A DNA stretch of 64,000 bases, taken from contig CAJFFP010000002.1 of NCBI GenBank assembly GCA_904373325.1, forward strand, positions 83,840 through 147,839, written 5' to 3'. Each line of letters opens with the position of its first letter. Positions within the stretch are counted from its first letter, which is position 1. The notes under the pieces were generated by a model that saw only the letters and a program-made list of their open reading frames with translations, searched no databases and had not been told where the DNA came from. A program made the translations under genes and the position numbers. Origin of the DNA: Candidatus Gallimonas merdigallinarum. Lineage in GTDB: Bacteria > Bacillota > Clostridia > Christensenellales > Borkfalkiaceae. This document shows positions 30,501-45,500 of this stretch, one piece after another.

Positions 30501-33500
30501 ATTCATCCTCTTTGATCTCGTTCAGAGGGTTTTCTTTGTGCTTCTTTTCCTTCTTCGGCTTCGCCTCGTGGAAACCCTCCGCCGCCGCTGCCGCAGCTTC
30601 GGCGCGCGCACGGTCGCGTGCGGCGCGCTCCTCCTCCGTCATCTTGCGCCACTTGGCGAACAGAATGAGGTTCTGCTTGGGCATAGAGGTCAGCGTTGCG
30701 CGGTCGCGGAACATTTCATCGTAGTACCAGCCGTCAAAAACTTCCTCTTCGCGCTCGGGCAGAGGCAGATCGACCAACGCGCTCTCTTTGAGCTTCTGCG
30801 CAGGCACGCCGCCGTTCACGTAGTTAAGCTCATAGCGGCGCATACTCCGCGCAAGCAGGACGAGAATGACCGCAATCGCCGCGCAGCCGGCAACCGCAAC
30901 GAGGATCCACCACCATGCAAAGCCGCCCGTGGGCGCGATGTCGAGAACGTCAACCACCGCGTAGAAGCTGAAATGCTCCACAAAGAAGTACATTCTTCCG
31001 TCCTCGCCGATATGCGTTGCGATCTCCTCGATCGTGCCGCCGCCGTCGGGAACGTACACCACCGCGTATCTGCCGACCGCGTCTGCAAGTCCCTGTACGG
31101 AGATGCCGACCGAGAGCGGCTTATCGATGGAGATGGGCGTGCCGTCCGCCGCGATCAGCTCGATATCGAAGAGCCGCGCGAGCGTCATGTTCTCGGCAAG
31201 GCTGCCCGCCGCTTCGGAGAGCGTCGTTTCGTCCGTCACTTCCGTAAAGCGGATGGTCGTGCCGTCGTCGAAGCCGTCGTCCGAAGTGATCGTGACGATC
31301 GTTCCGTCCGAAGCCGTTCCCGAAATGACGGAGAGCCTCCACTTCGCATACAGCGTGAGATCGCCCGTCACGGGTGTGCTGAAATCGTACCGCTGCGTGC
31401 AAGCCGCGTCGGTGAACCAGCCCATGAAAAGATAGTTCTCGCGCGTCGGCTCTTCAAACGCGACCGTGCCGCCCGCAACAACGATCTGTTCCGTGTTCTT
31501 CATCGTTCCGCCGTTAAGTACGAAATCCACCGTATAGGTGTTCGCCTGCCAGCGCGCGTACAGCGTGATCCTGCCCGTGCTGCCCGCCTTGATTTCGGTA
31601 ACGCGGTTGCCGTTCTGCTCGGCGTCGTACCAGCCGAGGAAGATGAACCCTTCCCGCGTGGGATTGGCAAGCACGATCATTCCGCTCTCAATGTTGTAGG
31701 AAGCGGGATTGCTGCTTGCGTTCACGCCGCCGCCCAACACGTAATCGATCGAATACGTGCGGGGCAGCCACTTCGCAGTCAGAGTGATGTTATCCCTCAC
31801 AGGCGTGCCGAAATCGTATTCGCTTTCGTCCAGCATCCAGCCGCCGAAGATATATCCGCTTCTTACGGGGTCGGTCGGCTTGGTCGCCGTAAATTCGAAA
31901 TAGATCTTCTGATCGGCGACGCCCGTCGCGCCGTCCCCGACGGAGAAGCTCACCGTGTACGAATTCAGTGTCCACATTGCCACAAGCGTGATATTTTCCG
32001 CCGGCATGGCAGTCCCGGACACCCACTTCTTGCCGTTGTAGTACCAGCCCGCAAAGGTGTAGCCGTCGCGCTCGGGAGCGTCAATCAATGCGACTACCTT
32101 ATCGTATTGATACTTCACCGTCGTCGGCTCCCCCGATTCATGGTTGGGATTGAACGTAACGGTATAGTCGATTGCATTCCACTGTGCGGTAAGCGCCAAT
32201 TTACTCGTTACGATGCTGCCGCCCGTCATACGCACATCGCCGTTGTACCACCCGCCGAACTCGTACCCGATGCGAGCGGGCGTCTCCTCCCAGCCCCCCG
32301 CGCTGTCGAGCGGCTGTCCGTATCCCACAGTCAGCGCAACTTCTTTGCCGTCTCCGTAGTTCAGGGTTATGTTGTAAGTAATGTGTTCTGCGTTCGCCAC
32401 ATAGAGGGTCATATCGTTGGTGATCTCTTGCCCGAAGCCGAACCCTGCTCCGCCAACGCTTCCGATATGGTATGTGGCGTTCTTATAATCATACCCCTCG
32501 GGTACAAGAATGTCTTTTTGGGAGAGACTTTCGCCCGACGTCACACCGATTGTCTGCTGCGAGCCGTCCGCATGGACGATCGTGACCGTGAGCGCGCCCT
32601 CCGCCGCCTGCCATTTGGCATTCAGCGTAATCTCAGCTTTGTCTTGATCTTCGACCCCTGCCGCAGACGCGAGCATTCCGACCGACACGCTGCCGCGGTA
32701 ACGCGTTCCTTCATCGTCACCGATATACCAGCCGAGGAAGATAAACCCTGGACGCGTAGGGTCTTTCAGCGTGATTGCGCTGCCGAACGTACCGCTCTCA
32801 CTTGCAATATTCACACCGTTGCCCTCATATGCAATGGTGTAAGTATTTGCCGCCGCGTTCGCGATAATGGCAATATCTCCCGTAACGGGCGAGCTGATCG
32901 TGAGCACGCCGTCCGCGTAAGTGAACTGCACGGACTCCGTGCCGTTCATCTCGACGGAAATCCCATCTTTCGTCAGGGTGTAACCCGTATCGACGGTAAG
33001 GTTTGCCGAATACGTATTGCCGTCCACGGCGGACGCCGCGCCGTTGCTACGGACGTGCTCGCCGTCGAATGTGACTTCGTAGACGTTTTCCGTCCACACG
33101 GCATAGAGCGTGCCGACAGGCTCTTCCGCTGCCTTCAATCCGTCTGTAAACAACTTTACGGGAACGCTCGCGCCGCCGGTATAGAGAACGCTCTCCCCGC
33201 TTGCAGACGTGGACCAGCCGAGGAAGGTATAGCCCGCGCGCTCCAACTTCTCGGGAAGTACGAAATTCCCGCCGTACGTTCCACTGACGGAGGACGAATC
33301 CCCGCCAACAAAGCTGCCGCCGTTCGCTTCAAGTTTTAGCGTATATTCGATTGGCGACCAAACGGCATGGAGCGTTATGGTTTTATCCTGTATATCGCCT
33401 GCAAAGCTCTCATTGATCGTGATCAAGCCGCCGTCCGCGATGGCAACTTTCGCGCCATCCGAATACGCCCAACCGAGGAACTCATAGCCGAGCCGTACGA

Positions 33501-36500
33501 AGCCGTTTTTCGTCAGGGTCGTCTCGCGATTGTACAACACGGTCTGGTTATTCATCGCGCCCGTTGCAGATGTTCCGCCGACAAACACGACGGTGTAAGC
33601 ATTCGCCACGCCGACCGCCGTTACCTTAATGTCGCCCGTCATGTACACAGGCGGGATGACGACTGTGCCGCCCGTCCCGACAGCCACGCGATAGGTCTGC
33701 GCGCCGACGGTCACAGTGACCGTTGCGGGGAGCGAATAACCGCTCTTCGCTGTCAGCGTAAAGGTATAACTTTGCCCGAACGTTGCCTCGGCATCGCCAT
33801 CTGTTTTTTCAAGTCCGTCACCCAACTCGAACGTTACGCTGACGGAGTTCGCCTTCCAGCATGCGGTAAGCGTAAGATTGCCGTAGCTTCCCGCGGGAAT
33901 TGCCGTCACTTTATCCTCGCCGTTATACCAACCGTCGAACGTATAACCCGTGGGCACGGAGGTCGGAGCTTGCAGCACAATCTCGTTACTTTCTATCGTG
34001 TACGAAGTCGGATTGCTGTGTTTCGTACCGCGCAAACCGTTATACACGATCGTGTATTCGATTGCAGTCCAATGCGCAGTAAGGGTGTGATTGTCTGCCG
34101 TGGTCACCTGCGTGGCGGCATTGACGAGTTCGTCATTCAGATACCACCCGTCGAAGGTGTAGCCGACGCGCGTCGGAACGGGAAGAATGCCGTATACGGA
34201 ATCGTATATTACCTCTTTATCCGATTCCGCACCGCCTTCGTAATTCGGATCAAACGTAACGGTATAGGTATTCGCGCGCCATACGGCGTACAGCGTGACT
34301 TTGCCGCCGTCTGCCGCCGTCAGGTTGATGACGCTTGCGCCGTCCGCAAACTCAATTTCCGTTGCGCCTGCCTTCCTTGCCCAGCCTGCAAACGTATAGC
34401 CCGCACGCGTAAAGGCATTTGCAGACAGATTCTGCGCCGTGCCGTACGTGAAGGTCATACCGTCCATTGTGCCTTCGCCGCCGTTCTTGTCAAACGTTAC
34501 GGTGTAGGCGTTTGCCTCCCATACGGCATAGAGCGTGACTTCGCCCGTGATCGCGTAGTCATCATTCAGCGCGGAAGAAGCGTTGCGATCGGTATTCCAG
34601 CCGATAAACTGATAGCCGTCCCGTTTCGGCTCGTCGGGTGCGATAGTGCCAAGCGTGCTGCCGTGCGCAATATCTTCCTTCACACCGCCGCCCGTGCCGC
34701 CGTTTGCGTCAAACGTAACGGTGTAGGTGTTCTGCTGCGCGCTCGCCGTAATGGTAATTTCTCCCGTGACGGAAGATTGAATGGTAATCACGCCGTTGTC
34801 GTAGGTAAAATCCACCGACTGCGTGCCGCTCATCGTAACGGTAACCGGATCGAGCAAATGGTAGCCCTCTTCCGTAACGCTGAGACGAATTACAACATTT
34901 TCCTGCCCGTGGAGAACGCTCTGAACGTCTGCGGAAATTCCACTTCCGCTCACGGAAACGCCGTATGTGTTCGGCTTATATTGCGCGATGAGCGTAATAT
35001 CACCCATGCTGCCCGCCGTGATTTCGTCGACACGTTTACCCGTCGCCGCATTCATCCAATACAGGAATGTGTACCCCGTGGGCGCGTCCGTCGGCTTATT
35101 AAGCTGAACAGTCTGTTCAATCGTATACGTCGTCGGGTTCGGATTTCCGCTGCCGCCGTTCAGGTTGTAGATAATATTGTACTTGATTGCAGTCCAATGC
35201 GCGGTCAGCGCAAGGGTGAATACGCCGTTCTGCTCCTCAACTCCGTTTTCCGTGGTAAGAACGTCGTCTTCCCACTTCTTATCGCCGACATACCAGCCGT
35301 CGAAAGTATAACCGGGCTTTGTCGGAACAGGCAACTCTGTAAGGACAGAATCATAATCGCCGCCAAAGTCTCCTTCCGCGCCGCTACCGCCCTGTGAATC
35401 CAACGTAACGCTGACATGCATTGCCGTATATGCCGCGGTGAGATCGAGCGAGAAGCCTTCGGTGAAGCGAACGAAATACCCGTCTGCACTGACCTCATCG
35501 GAATACAGATATACGCCCCATTCGCCGCCGTTTTCGCCTACCATATAGTAGTTATACGCCGCCGTATCGTCCGCGGAGAGTTTCCAGCCTGCGAAATCGT
35601 AACCCGTCTTGCCGTCAAGTTGCGCAAACTCCGTCTTTTCCGACGAGGCGTTCTTCACCGTCACGGTTACAGGGGCTGCCCCTTCGAGCGTGATCTCGTA
35701 TCCGATCGCCGTATATGCCGCCTGAACGGTAATGGCGACGCGGCCGTCCGCATCGGACGTATAGCCCGCGTATTCCGCCGAGAGGTTGGGCATGGTGCGG
35801 AAATCGTCCAGCGTGACCGGGAGCTTATTCTCGCCTTTAACAACCTGCCAGACAAAGGTGTAGTGCGGAACTGCGCCGCCGACCGAAGAGAGATCGAGCG
35901 CGCTGTTATATGCGCCGTCGATTGTAACGGTTGTTTTTTCGCTCTCCAAGCCCCACTCGAATACGATGCTGTACTCGGTCGCCTCCCACTTGGCGTACAG
36001 CGTAATACCGTATGCGGGCATGAAAGTCCCTTTCGCCGTAGTGGAGAAGTCGGCGTCAAGATACCACCCCTCGAAGGTATAGCCGCCGCGCGCGGGAACG
36101 GGAAGCGGCGCGTTCTCCGTACCCCACAAGAGTTCTGTTCCGAATGCAACTTCAATCGGATTCGGATCAAGGTTCACGCCCTCGCCGCGCAGCGTGACCG
36201 TATATTCATTGGCTTTCCAATGCGCGTAGAGGGTTGTATCTTCGTCGATCTGCGTTGTGAACTCAAATTTTTCGCCTTCCGCCGTGCGCCATTCGATAAA
36301 CGTATACCCCGTGCGGGTAGGCGGGGGCAGATTATTATTATCGATAGCCGTGCCCGAAGTAACCGTCGTGCTGTAATATACCGTGTCGTCGGTCAGATAG
36401 AAGGTGACGGTAACGCTTTCCGAGGGTTTCTCGGGCGTGGTGAACGTACCAGAAACCTCGTAATTGTCTGCGGGCATGAACGTGAGAAAAACTTTGCCGT

Positions 36501-39500
36501 CCGTCTTATGCGTCCACGTTCCGCTCAGGCGATAGCCGCCGAACGCGATCGTATTGAGCGCGGAAAGATTGGTTTCGTAAGGTACAGTGATCTTTACCGT
36601 GTAGCCGCCCTCGGCAGACTCAACGCGAACAGCGGTCACGTTAAGTTTGAGCGCGTCCGCAATCGTTTGGGCGTCCACCGTGCCGCCGTTGATCGCGATA
36701 TTCAGCGTGAGCGTGTAGGAATTCACTTCCCACTTCGCGTACAGCACAAGGTCTTTGGAGGGCATGGTGTCGCCGACGGGCTGCTCGCATTTGCTGTCGG
36801 TATACCACCCCGTGAAGCGATAGCCCGTGCGTGTGGGGATCTTCTTTGCAAGCAGCTCGGACAAATTTGCACCATAGGAGATTCCCGTAATGTCGTCGAT
36901 CGTCGTGCCGCCGTTCGGTACAAAGGTGATCGAATATTTCCCCTCCGTCCAATACGCCTGAATGGGAGATTTCTGGGAATACTGCCCTTCCGACGTTACC
37001 TCCGTCAGAATCATGTTCTGGGAGGTACGCCAGCCCAAGAAGATATAGCCGATCTGCTGCGGCGCGTCGAGCGCAACGGGCGGATTGGGCACCGTGCCGT
37101 ACTGCACTTCCATGGTGAAGTACACGGCGGTATGATTTGCTTCCGTGACTTCGGTTTTGTCCGCCGCGTAGAATTTAATGCCGACGATCCCCCCCTCGGG
37201 AACGGTGAACGTACCGCCGTTCGCGGAGAACCAGACGGTGTACACTTCCGCAGTCCATGCGGCGATGAGCGAAAGATCGCCCGCATAGCCCTCATCATTC
37301 AACAGTTTGATCAGCCCTGCGGCGTCCGTGACCGTCCCGTCGCCGAGGCGCGATCCGTTCGCATCGTAGACGTTCCAAGCAAGATCATGCCCTGCGCGCT
37401 GAGGAACGGGAAGTCCATCTTTCCACTCCCCACTGCCCGCATGGTATTGTACGGAATCAGCGTTGCCAAACTGATATTCGCCGACGGGCGTAACGCCTTG
37501 GAAGCTGCCGCCGTTCGCGTTGAAGTTGATCGAATAAGTCGCCTTCGTCAGCTCCGCATGCAGTTCGATCGTCAACGTGTCGCTGCCTTCCACCATCTCT
37601 TGCGTGATGACGGTGTTCGTGTTGACGGCGCTGCCGTTGACCGACCAGCGGGAAATCTGATAGCCGAGGTATTTTTTGGCAACTTCATCGCTCAGCTGAT
37701 CGAGCAGGTCGCTAAGCGTGGGAAACTGCCCGAACGCCGCGCCGAAATCGTAAGTATAACCGTCGAGCGGCACCTCCTGTTGTGCGCCGTCAATGGTAAG
37801 AACAAACTGCGGCGTGATCTTTTTCGCCTGCAAATCGGCGTACACGACCATGGACTCGGAAACGGTGTCGCCTTCGTTATTGTCGTCTGCGATAATAAAG
37901 TCCTTCCTACCCGAAGCGTCGGTGTAATACCAACCTTTAAAGTCGTAGCCGAAATAACTTCCTGCCTTCGTCGCAATCGCCTCGTACGCCTCGTTCTCTT
38001 CCCCGATGGCGGTATTCTGCCCGATCGTGACCGACCCGAGCAGTTCGCCGTTGAGTCCGACGAAGTTGACGGCGACCTGAGTCTGCGAATACTGCGCCGT
38101 AATCGTAAGATTGGAAGTCACGTTGTAGATGGACGCAGATCCGTTGCTTTCCGTAACGTCCCAGCCGAGGAAGTTCCAGCCGCTTGTTACGTTGATTGCG
38201 GAGACAAGGAGTTCAAGCGCTTCGGAAGCGCTCGACCCGTGCAGAACGTCTGCAAGCGTAAACTCCGTCGCCGTGGCAAAATCGCCTTCCCAATCAAAGC
38301 CCGCTTCGCGAAGCTCCGTCTCCATATCGGGATTGACAGGTTTGTCGGGATCGGCGTGCTCTCCGAGCGAAATCGTAATTGTGTATGTCGAAGTCCGATA
38401 GCCCGCGTAAATCGTCTGTGAACCCGTACCCGAAGCGTCGCCCGTCACGGTGAAGTCCTTGGTGATCGCGGAATTGCCCTCCGACGGATTGACGACGGTG
38501 TACCAGCCGTTAAATGTTCTGCCCGAGTTTGCGGGCGGCGTCGCCGTCACATTGAACGTTCCGTCCGCGCCAAACAGGAAGGCAAGCGCATCGTTCCCGT
38601 TGCTGTAATACGGTACGGAGATAAAATATCTGCCCGATTCGTCTTGCCCCAAACCGGTATCGTTTTCAATCGTGCCGCCGCGCGCGTCGAGATACAGCGT
38701 AACATTATTACGCGTCCACTGCGCTTCCAGCACGATGTCGCCGACGGTGCCGCTGACAATGCCCGTGAGAATATCTCCGATCGTGTAATGTTCTCTGTTG
38801 ATACTGTCAAGCTCTTCCGTTACCCTCTTGCCGTCCAGCTCGACGAGCAACCAGTCGTTGAACGTATACCCCTTCTTCTGCGGTTTTGCAAACGTGAACG
38901 AATCGGTGATGGTGTAGTTTTCTTTCGCGCCGTTCAGCGTTGCATTCTCGCGGTCAACGAATTTGTCGGCGGTAAGTCCGTTATAGGTAATCGTATAAGG
39001 CTCCGCTTCCCACACGGCGGTAAGATAGAGCTGCTGATTGACGATCGTGTTGAAGGAAACCGTTTCCACAGCGGTCCCGCCGCTGTAAAACTCAATATAC
39101 GGAGTCCCGCTGCTCGGCGCAATTACCCGATAGCTGTCTACCGCCTTGTTGTTGTAGAGCCATCCGCTGAGCGTATATCCGCGGCGGGTCACATTTTCAG
39201 CCGTCGGAAGATCCACGCGACTGCCCTCGTCGAGAATACTGAACGTCGCGTCGTGCTCGCCCACGAAGGACGCGCCGCGGCTGGAAAACTCTTCATAAAC
39301 GAAGGTATAGGTGACCGCCTCCCAGCCCGCGTACACCGTCTTATCGGAAGCGGGAATGCTGCCGAAGGAGAACGGCTCGCGGCACGCCGCGTCCGAATAC
39401 CAACCCGTAAACCGATAGCCGACGCGCGCGGGATCGCCCGGCTGTTCAAGCTGCGCAAGCTCTTCATGCGCCTCTCCGCCGCCGATCTTGTATTCGACCT

Positions 39501-42500
39501 CCGTCTGCCACAATCCGCCAACCTGTTTATAGAGATAGCCGTTCTCCGCAAAGTAATAGCCGCTTTCGTCCGATCCTCCTGCGAACGTGAACGCGCCGTC
39601 GCCGAGGGAATAGGAAATCGTCACCGTATCGGTATCGGTGATCGGCTTATCGTTCTCGCCCTCGTTTGCGGGAACGGTGACGAGCGTGCTGTCTTTACTG
39701 TATGTGCCGAGCTCAAAACTCCGCCCGCCGATCGTCACGGTGTTCCCGTCGCCCGCAAAGGCGTTGAGCTGCGGGTAGTGATAGGTCTGCCCCGACTGAC
39801 CTTCTTCCGCCTGCCCTGCTTCGCCCGTCGTCTGATCGGCGTAGTAGAGGAAGGACCAATACGTCCCCGAGAAGTCCGTACCGAAGCCGCTCGGGCGGTT
39901 GTTCTCGGCAATGACGCTCATCTGCGAAGCCGTTCTGCCGCGGTCGGAGGAGAAGGTGCTTTCCGCAAAGCCGAGCGTCTCCGCCGTATATTCATAGTCG
40001 CCGATCTGGCGGAGCGTTTCGTCCGTGAAATGCTCGTAACGCTTATCGGTGTTGTAATATACGTCGCTGAGGCTCGAACCGATGCTCATACCCACAATCG
40101 ACCCGAGGAAGGCGTGATAGGTGCCGTCCGTCGTCTTCATTCCGCCCGCGACCTGATCGCTGCCCACATAATGGAAGCCTGTCGCCAGCACGTTGCCGCC
40201 GTTATAGGCGCGGCTGACGGTGGAATAGGCGAAATAGCCCGCAATGCCGCCGACGCTCGCCCACGCCGAGATCGTGCCCGTGTTGTACACGTTGGCGATG
40301 GATTTGAGGTCGCCCTCGTTCGCGCTCTTATTGTAGGAAGTGAATCCGACGATGCCGCCCGCGCCGCGCGCGCCGATATATTCGGAGCCTTCGGAGGGAG
40401 GCGTCACGGAAAGATCGGCATAAACGTACTTGCCCGCGTGCTCGCCCGACGTGTTTTTAACGCCCGTCCACGACGCGGTCACTCTGCCCGAATTGAACGC
40501 CGTATCGATGGCGCTCGCGCCGACCGCTCTGCCGACAAGTCCGCCGACGTACGCGTTTACGGCTTTCGCATTCACGCCGCCGTCTGCCGAATTCACCGTG
40601 GCGTAAAGTCCCGCCGTCGCCGTCACCGCGCCCGTATTGAAGGAGTTCGTGAGCGTGGTATCCGATGTCGTGTTGTTGTTGAGCGAATGCAGGATACCCA
40701 CAACGCCGCCGACGGCGTAACGCCCCGTAACATCGCCCGTATTGTACCCGCCCGTCAGGCGCATGGTAATGCCGTAGCCGACGATACCGCCGAAGCGGAT
40801 GCCCTGTACGTCGCTGAGTTTTTTCGTTTCCGACCAGTATGGCTGCGTGGAAAGCGCCGTCGTCTTGTCGTCGAGGCGCGGCGCGTAGGAAATCGCACCC
40901 GTGTTCACGACGTTGGTAATGACATACTGCGTTTCGCTCTCGTCCGTGACGAAGTATGTACCGACGATACCGCCGACGTCATGCCCGCCCGACGACACCG
41001 CCGCCTCGTTATAAATCGAGGAGATCGCAGTATTCACCGCATACCCGACAAGCCCGCCGACGTGCGAATAGCCGTGCACCGAGCCCGTCAGCGTGAGGTT
41101 GGAAATCGTCGCCCCCACCGTGTAGCCGAAGAGACCCGCGCCGAGGAGCGTTTCGTCGCCGTTTACCCAAGCGAGCGTGCCGCCCGCAGCCTCCGCTGCT
41201 TTCTTTGCCTCCTCATACTGCGTTTCCGTAACCTGCTGTTTGTTGATTGCAAGCCCGATCAACTTCCCGTCGCCGTTGAACGTACCCGCAAACGGCGTGC
41301 CGTGATCCGTAAGACCGTCGGCATTGCCGTCCGAAACGGTCTGGGGAAGCGATGCCGTGATTTCCTCATCCTGTGTTGCGGCAGCTACGTCTTTGCTGCT
41401 CGTTCTGCCGATAACGCCCTTGAAGCCCTCTGTCAAATTCGCCGTCAGAAGGAAGTAATATCCCTCATAATTTTCCGCAGCGTAATCAACTTTCGCGCCG
41501 CCATCGGTATGCGTGTTGAAATACGTTTTGGAAACGCTCACACCGCTGTCGGAGGATTCGGTCTTACCCATGGTGGTCGCTTCGAGGATATAAAGATCTT
41601 TAATTTTGCCGATTTCAAAGGGATTTGCCGACGTACCGACGCCGCCCGAGAACAGGTTCTCCCACACGGCATAGAGCGTAATGGAATACTCCACATAGCC
41701 CGCCTCCGTTTCCGTGGCTTCATGCTCGACGCCGATCACGCCGCCGATCATCGTATCCCAATCATCGGCGCTGAGCTTCTGCTTATCTGTAAACTGCGTG
41801 GATGCGTCCGTACCGCGCGTCAGGCTCCAACCCTTAAAGAGGAATCCGACCGCCGTATAGTTGTTGACCGTGAGGCGTGCCTCTTGGTTGCTCGTTTCCA
41901 GATCGCTGTAATCGACGATCTGCGACTCCATTGTCCCTTCAATGAGCGAAGGCTGCGCGCCGCTTCCAAGCCCCGTGTAGTTGGAATCGAACGTGATATT
42001 AAATTGGTTCGGCGTCCAGACCGAGCGCAGCTCGATGGGCGCGCTCGAATTGGTATAGGCGAGCGAAGCAGAATCGCCGATGGCGGAAAGCACGTTGTTT
42101 TTACTCGTCTGATGCCATGTGGAGAGCGTCCAGCCCGTTTTCTGCGCAACGCCGTTCAACCAGCTAAGCTGGAACGCCTCGCTGCTGCCCGAGAACACCG
42201 AAACGACGAGCGCGCCGTCACGCACGGCATAACGCTCTGCACCGAATCCGCCGCGTTCTGCCGTCTCGTTGACAAGCTCATCGATCACATCTTGCGAAAG
42301 AGACGTCGTGCCGTCCGAATAGGTCATGCCGTTTTCCAGCATATCGTTGGAAGTGCCGTCCCCATAGCCGTTGGAATAACGGAAATCAAAGATATATTTG
42401 ACCGCTTTCTGCACGACGAGCGCGTCTTTGCTGTCTCCTCCGTCGCCGGAACCGCGCCGTCCGAACGCATACGAGGAGAGATCCATAGCATACAGCTTGA

Positions 42501-45500
42501 ATGCCTGCTCGGCTTTCTGCGGCGTGTCCGTATATTTGTTCTTAATATTGACGATGAGATCGCCCGCATTGAGTACGGTATTATATGTAATGCCGATGGG
42601 CGACGACGTGGCAAAATTTTCGTCGACATTTATGACCGCGCCCAGCGTGGCAAGGCGGATCGCGTCCGACATTGTCACCGCGCCTTTGAGCGTGACCGTG
42701 CCGCCCGCCTCGGCATAAATCCCGTACGCGTTGTAAGATTCGTCGTCAAGGCTTACCTTGTTGGTTGCGGTATTTCCGGAAATCGTACCGCCGATGACGA
42801 TCATCTCGGCGCCGTTGCCCACGTAGACAGCGCCCCATGCGCCTTGCGTGCTTTCAACATTACCGCCGTTCATGGTTGCTTTCGCGCCCGAGCCGAGCAG
42901 CATAACCGCGCCCGCATTCGCGGACGTGCTGTTGTTATACAGCGTAACGCCGTCGTTCAGCACGAACGAACCGCCGTTTGCTACCGTGACGAGCGAAATA
43001 TTGCCGACATTGGTATTGCCCGTAATATAAAGCTCGCCCTGCGCATAATTCCCGCCGCCCAGCGTGAGCGTCGCCCCGTTCATGACATAGAAGAGCGCGG
43101 GATCGTTGGAAGTCGTCGTATTGAAGTTATTTACGATGCCGAGCGTAACGCCGCCCGTCTCCGGTTCGGCAGTTTCGCTCGTAACATACGGCACGATCGT
43201 AATATTTTTGTCGACGATGATCGGTTCAGAAAGCGTAGCAGACCGCAAAATCTGAATGGTGTCGTTTTCATTCGCATTGGCGACGGCTTCCGCAAGCGAG
43301 GAATATGTAGGCTTGGTTCCATCAGTATGCAAGACGCGCGCAACGCCGTTGTCCTCCCCTTCCGCCGCGGCAATCTGCAATGCGTTGCTTGTTTCCGTAA
43401 AGGTGTATGTTGCGCTGTCGAGCAAGAACTTATTGCGGTTGACGGTTGCACTTTGGGAGAATACAACAACATCGCTGTTCGTCCAGCCTGCCGTGGCATT
43501 TTCATCGCCGAGATATACGAGCGCGGCAAGCGCACTGCCGCTTAATTCATCGGATACCTCGATCGGAGCAAGCGAAACTGTCCACGATGCTGATTCAGCG
43601 GGAGTAACGTTATCTGCATTTTCACCAGTCCCTGCTCCCGGAACCCCAAAAAAACTATCCCAGTTGCAATATACGGAATTAAAATTCGTTGCGTGGTTTT
43701 GAAACGCTGAAAACAGTTCGGCAGTAATTCTTCCATTAATAAAATTATCGTAATATGTATAAAAGTCATTCGTAGAATTCGTATGAGCGCTTATAAAATA
43801 TACATTATAGTTGATATTATTGCTGCCGCTACTACTATTCCATACGGGAGTATTCACTTTTTGGGCTACTGTGCCACTCCAATGATCTCCAAGTTGATCG
43901 ACATTCAATACCCGAACATTATAAGTAATTTGAGTCGGAGACGCAGATTTATCGTAATTGAAAGAGATGTCGTTAGAAGTATCGATAGACGCTGTACCGG
44001 AAACGGAAAGCATGGGCTTTTCAATCCCGCTGGGATTGATTCCGTCCGAAGTACTGAAAATGTAAACGCCATTCCCGTTGTCCGCAGTATTCCCCGTGAT
44101 CGTGCCGCCCTTCATAATAAGCATATTGGAATCTGCGCTCTTGGTAGTATAGACTGCCAGACCTCCGCCGTAAACAGCGCGGTTGTATGCGACGCTCGCC
44201 GTGCCGCTGAACGTTGCGGTCAATCCCGTCAGATATCCGGCTGCCCCCACGCAAATCGCACCGCCGTAGCCGCCGCGCCCCGTTGCGCTGTTGACGTAGG
44301 CGACGTTGTAAGAAAAATCTCCGCCCGAAACGTCAACGGAAGAGTTCTGCGTCATATTGACGCCGCCGCCATACGCCGCGTAGTTGCCGCTGACAGAGCC
44401 GCCCGTCATGGTGAGTTTCGATCCGTCGTAAAGCAGCATTGCACCCCCGAACCCGCCCGTGCGGTTGTTGGAGATGCTTCCGCCGCTCATTTCAATTGTC
44501 GCGCCGACGCGCCCGATAATTCCACCGCCGTCCGACCCCTCCTCAGCAGAATGTCCCGTCGTACCGTTATTGAAAGAAATCTCGCCGCCGCGCATTACGA
44601 TCGTTCCGCCGTTCGTTGCAATCCCTGCACCGTCAGCTGAACGTTGACTGTTTACCTCGCCGCCATAATCGGCAAGCGCGTTTCGGGTGATTTTGCCGCC
44701 GCCAATCTCGATCTTCCCGCGCTCAGCTATATAAATCCCGCCGCCTGCACTGTTATTAAGACACTGCGTAACGGCATTGTACGAAATTTCGCCGCCATAC
44801 ATATACACAACGGCATCGGAATTGATCTTCAAACCGCCGCCGACGCTCTCGCCCGAGCGCGACTCGTTGCGCATGATTTTTACGCCGTCGTACATATAGT
44901 TTGCCGTACCCGAAACTGTTACAAGCGGGTAGCCAGAAGTGTGCTTCCCCGTATTGTGATAGTACTTGCTGACGCTGTTTTCCGAAGCGTCATCGCTGAT
45001 CAAAAAGCGTAATTGATAATCTTTCGTTTCTTCCTGCGTCCACACTGCGCCGCCGTCGAAGATGAGTTCGTTCGCGCCCTGCGTGAAATCCCCCGACGCA
45101 CCGCCGCCGAGGTTGACGTTCGTAAAGCTATAATATACGTTATCCTCGCTGTTTTTCAGCGTCGTTCTGCCGAACGAAAGCAGCGTAACGTTGCTCCAAC
45201 TGCGCGTATCGCCGTTCAAGAGCGTAAACGCCGTGCCGTCGTCCGCAGGAAGAGCTGTTCCCTCGCCCGTGTCTGGCTTTTCAGGATAGAATACGTATCT
45301 GCCGTCGTCGTCTCCTGAAAGCGAGAGAGAGGAAATAAACGTTGCGGGGATCGCTGTTTTGCTATTTTCTCCCAACGAAAAGTTCACTGTGGCAGCGCGC
45401 TGATAAATCACGCTGCCCTTGTTGGTAATCGTACCCTCAACGCCGAGCGCGTTATTTTTATCCGCTTTCAGAAAGAGCGCGCCGCCCGCGTTCACCGTGA

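Noticed and set aside
30538-43545. Very long open frames on the plus strand opposite the giant repeat gene (up to 1633 codons)
   Set aside because: They are shadows of a GC-rich coding frame on the minus strand; they lack ribosome sites and domain similarity, while the minus frame has clear repeat domains.
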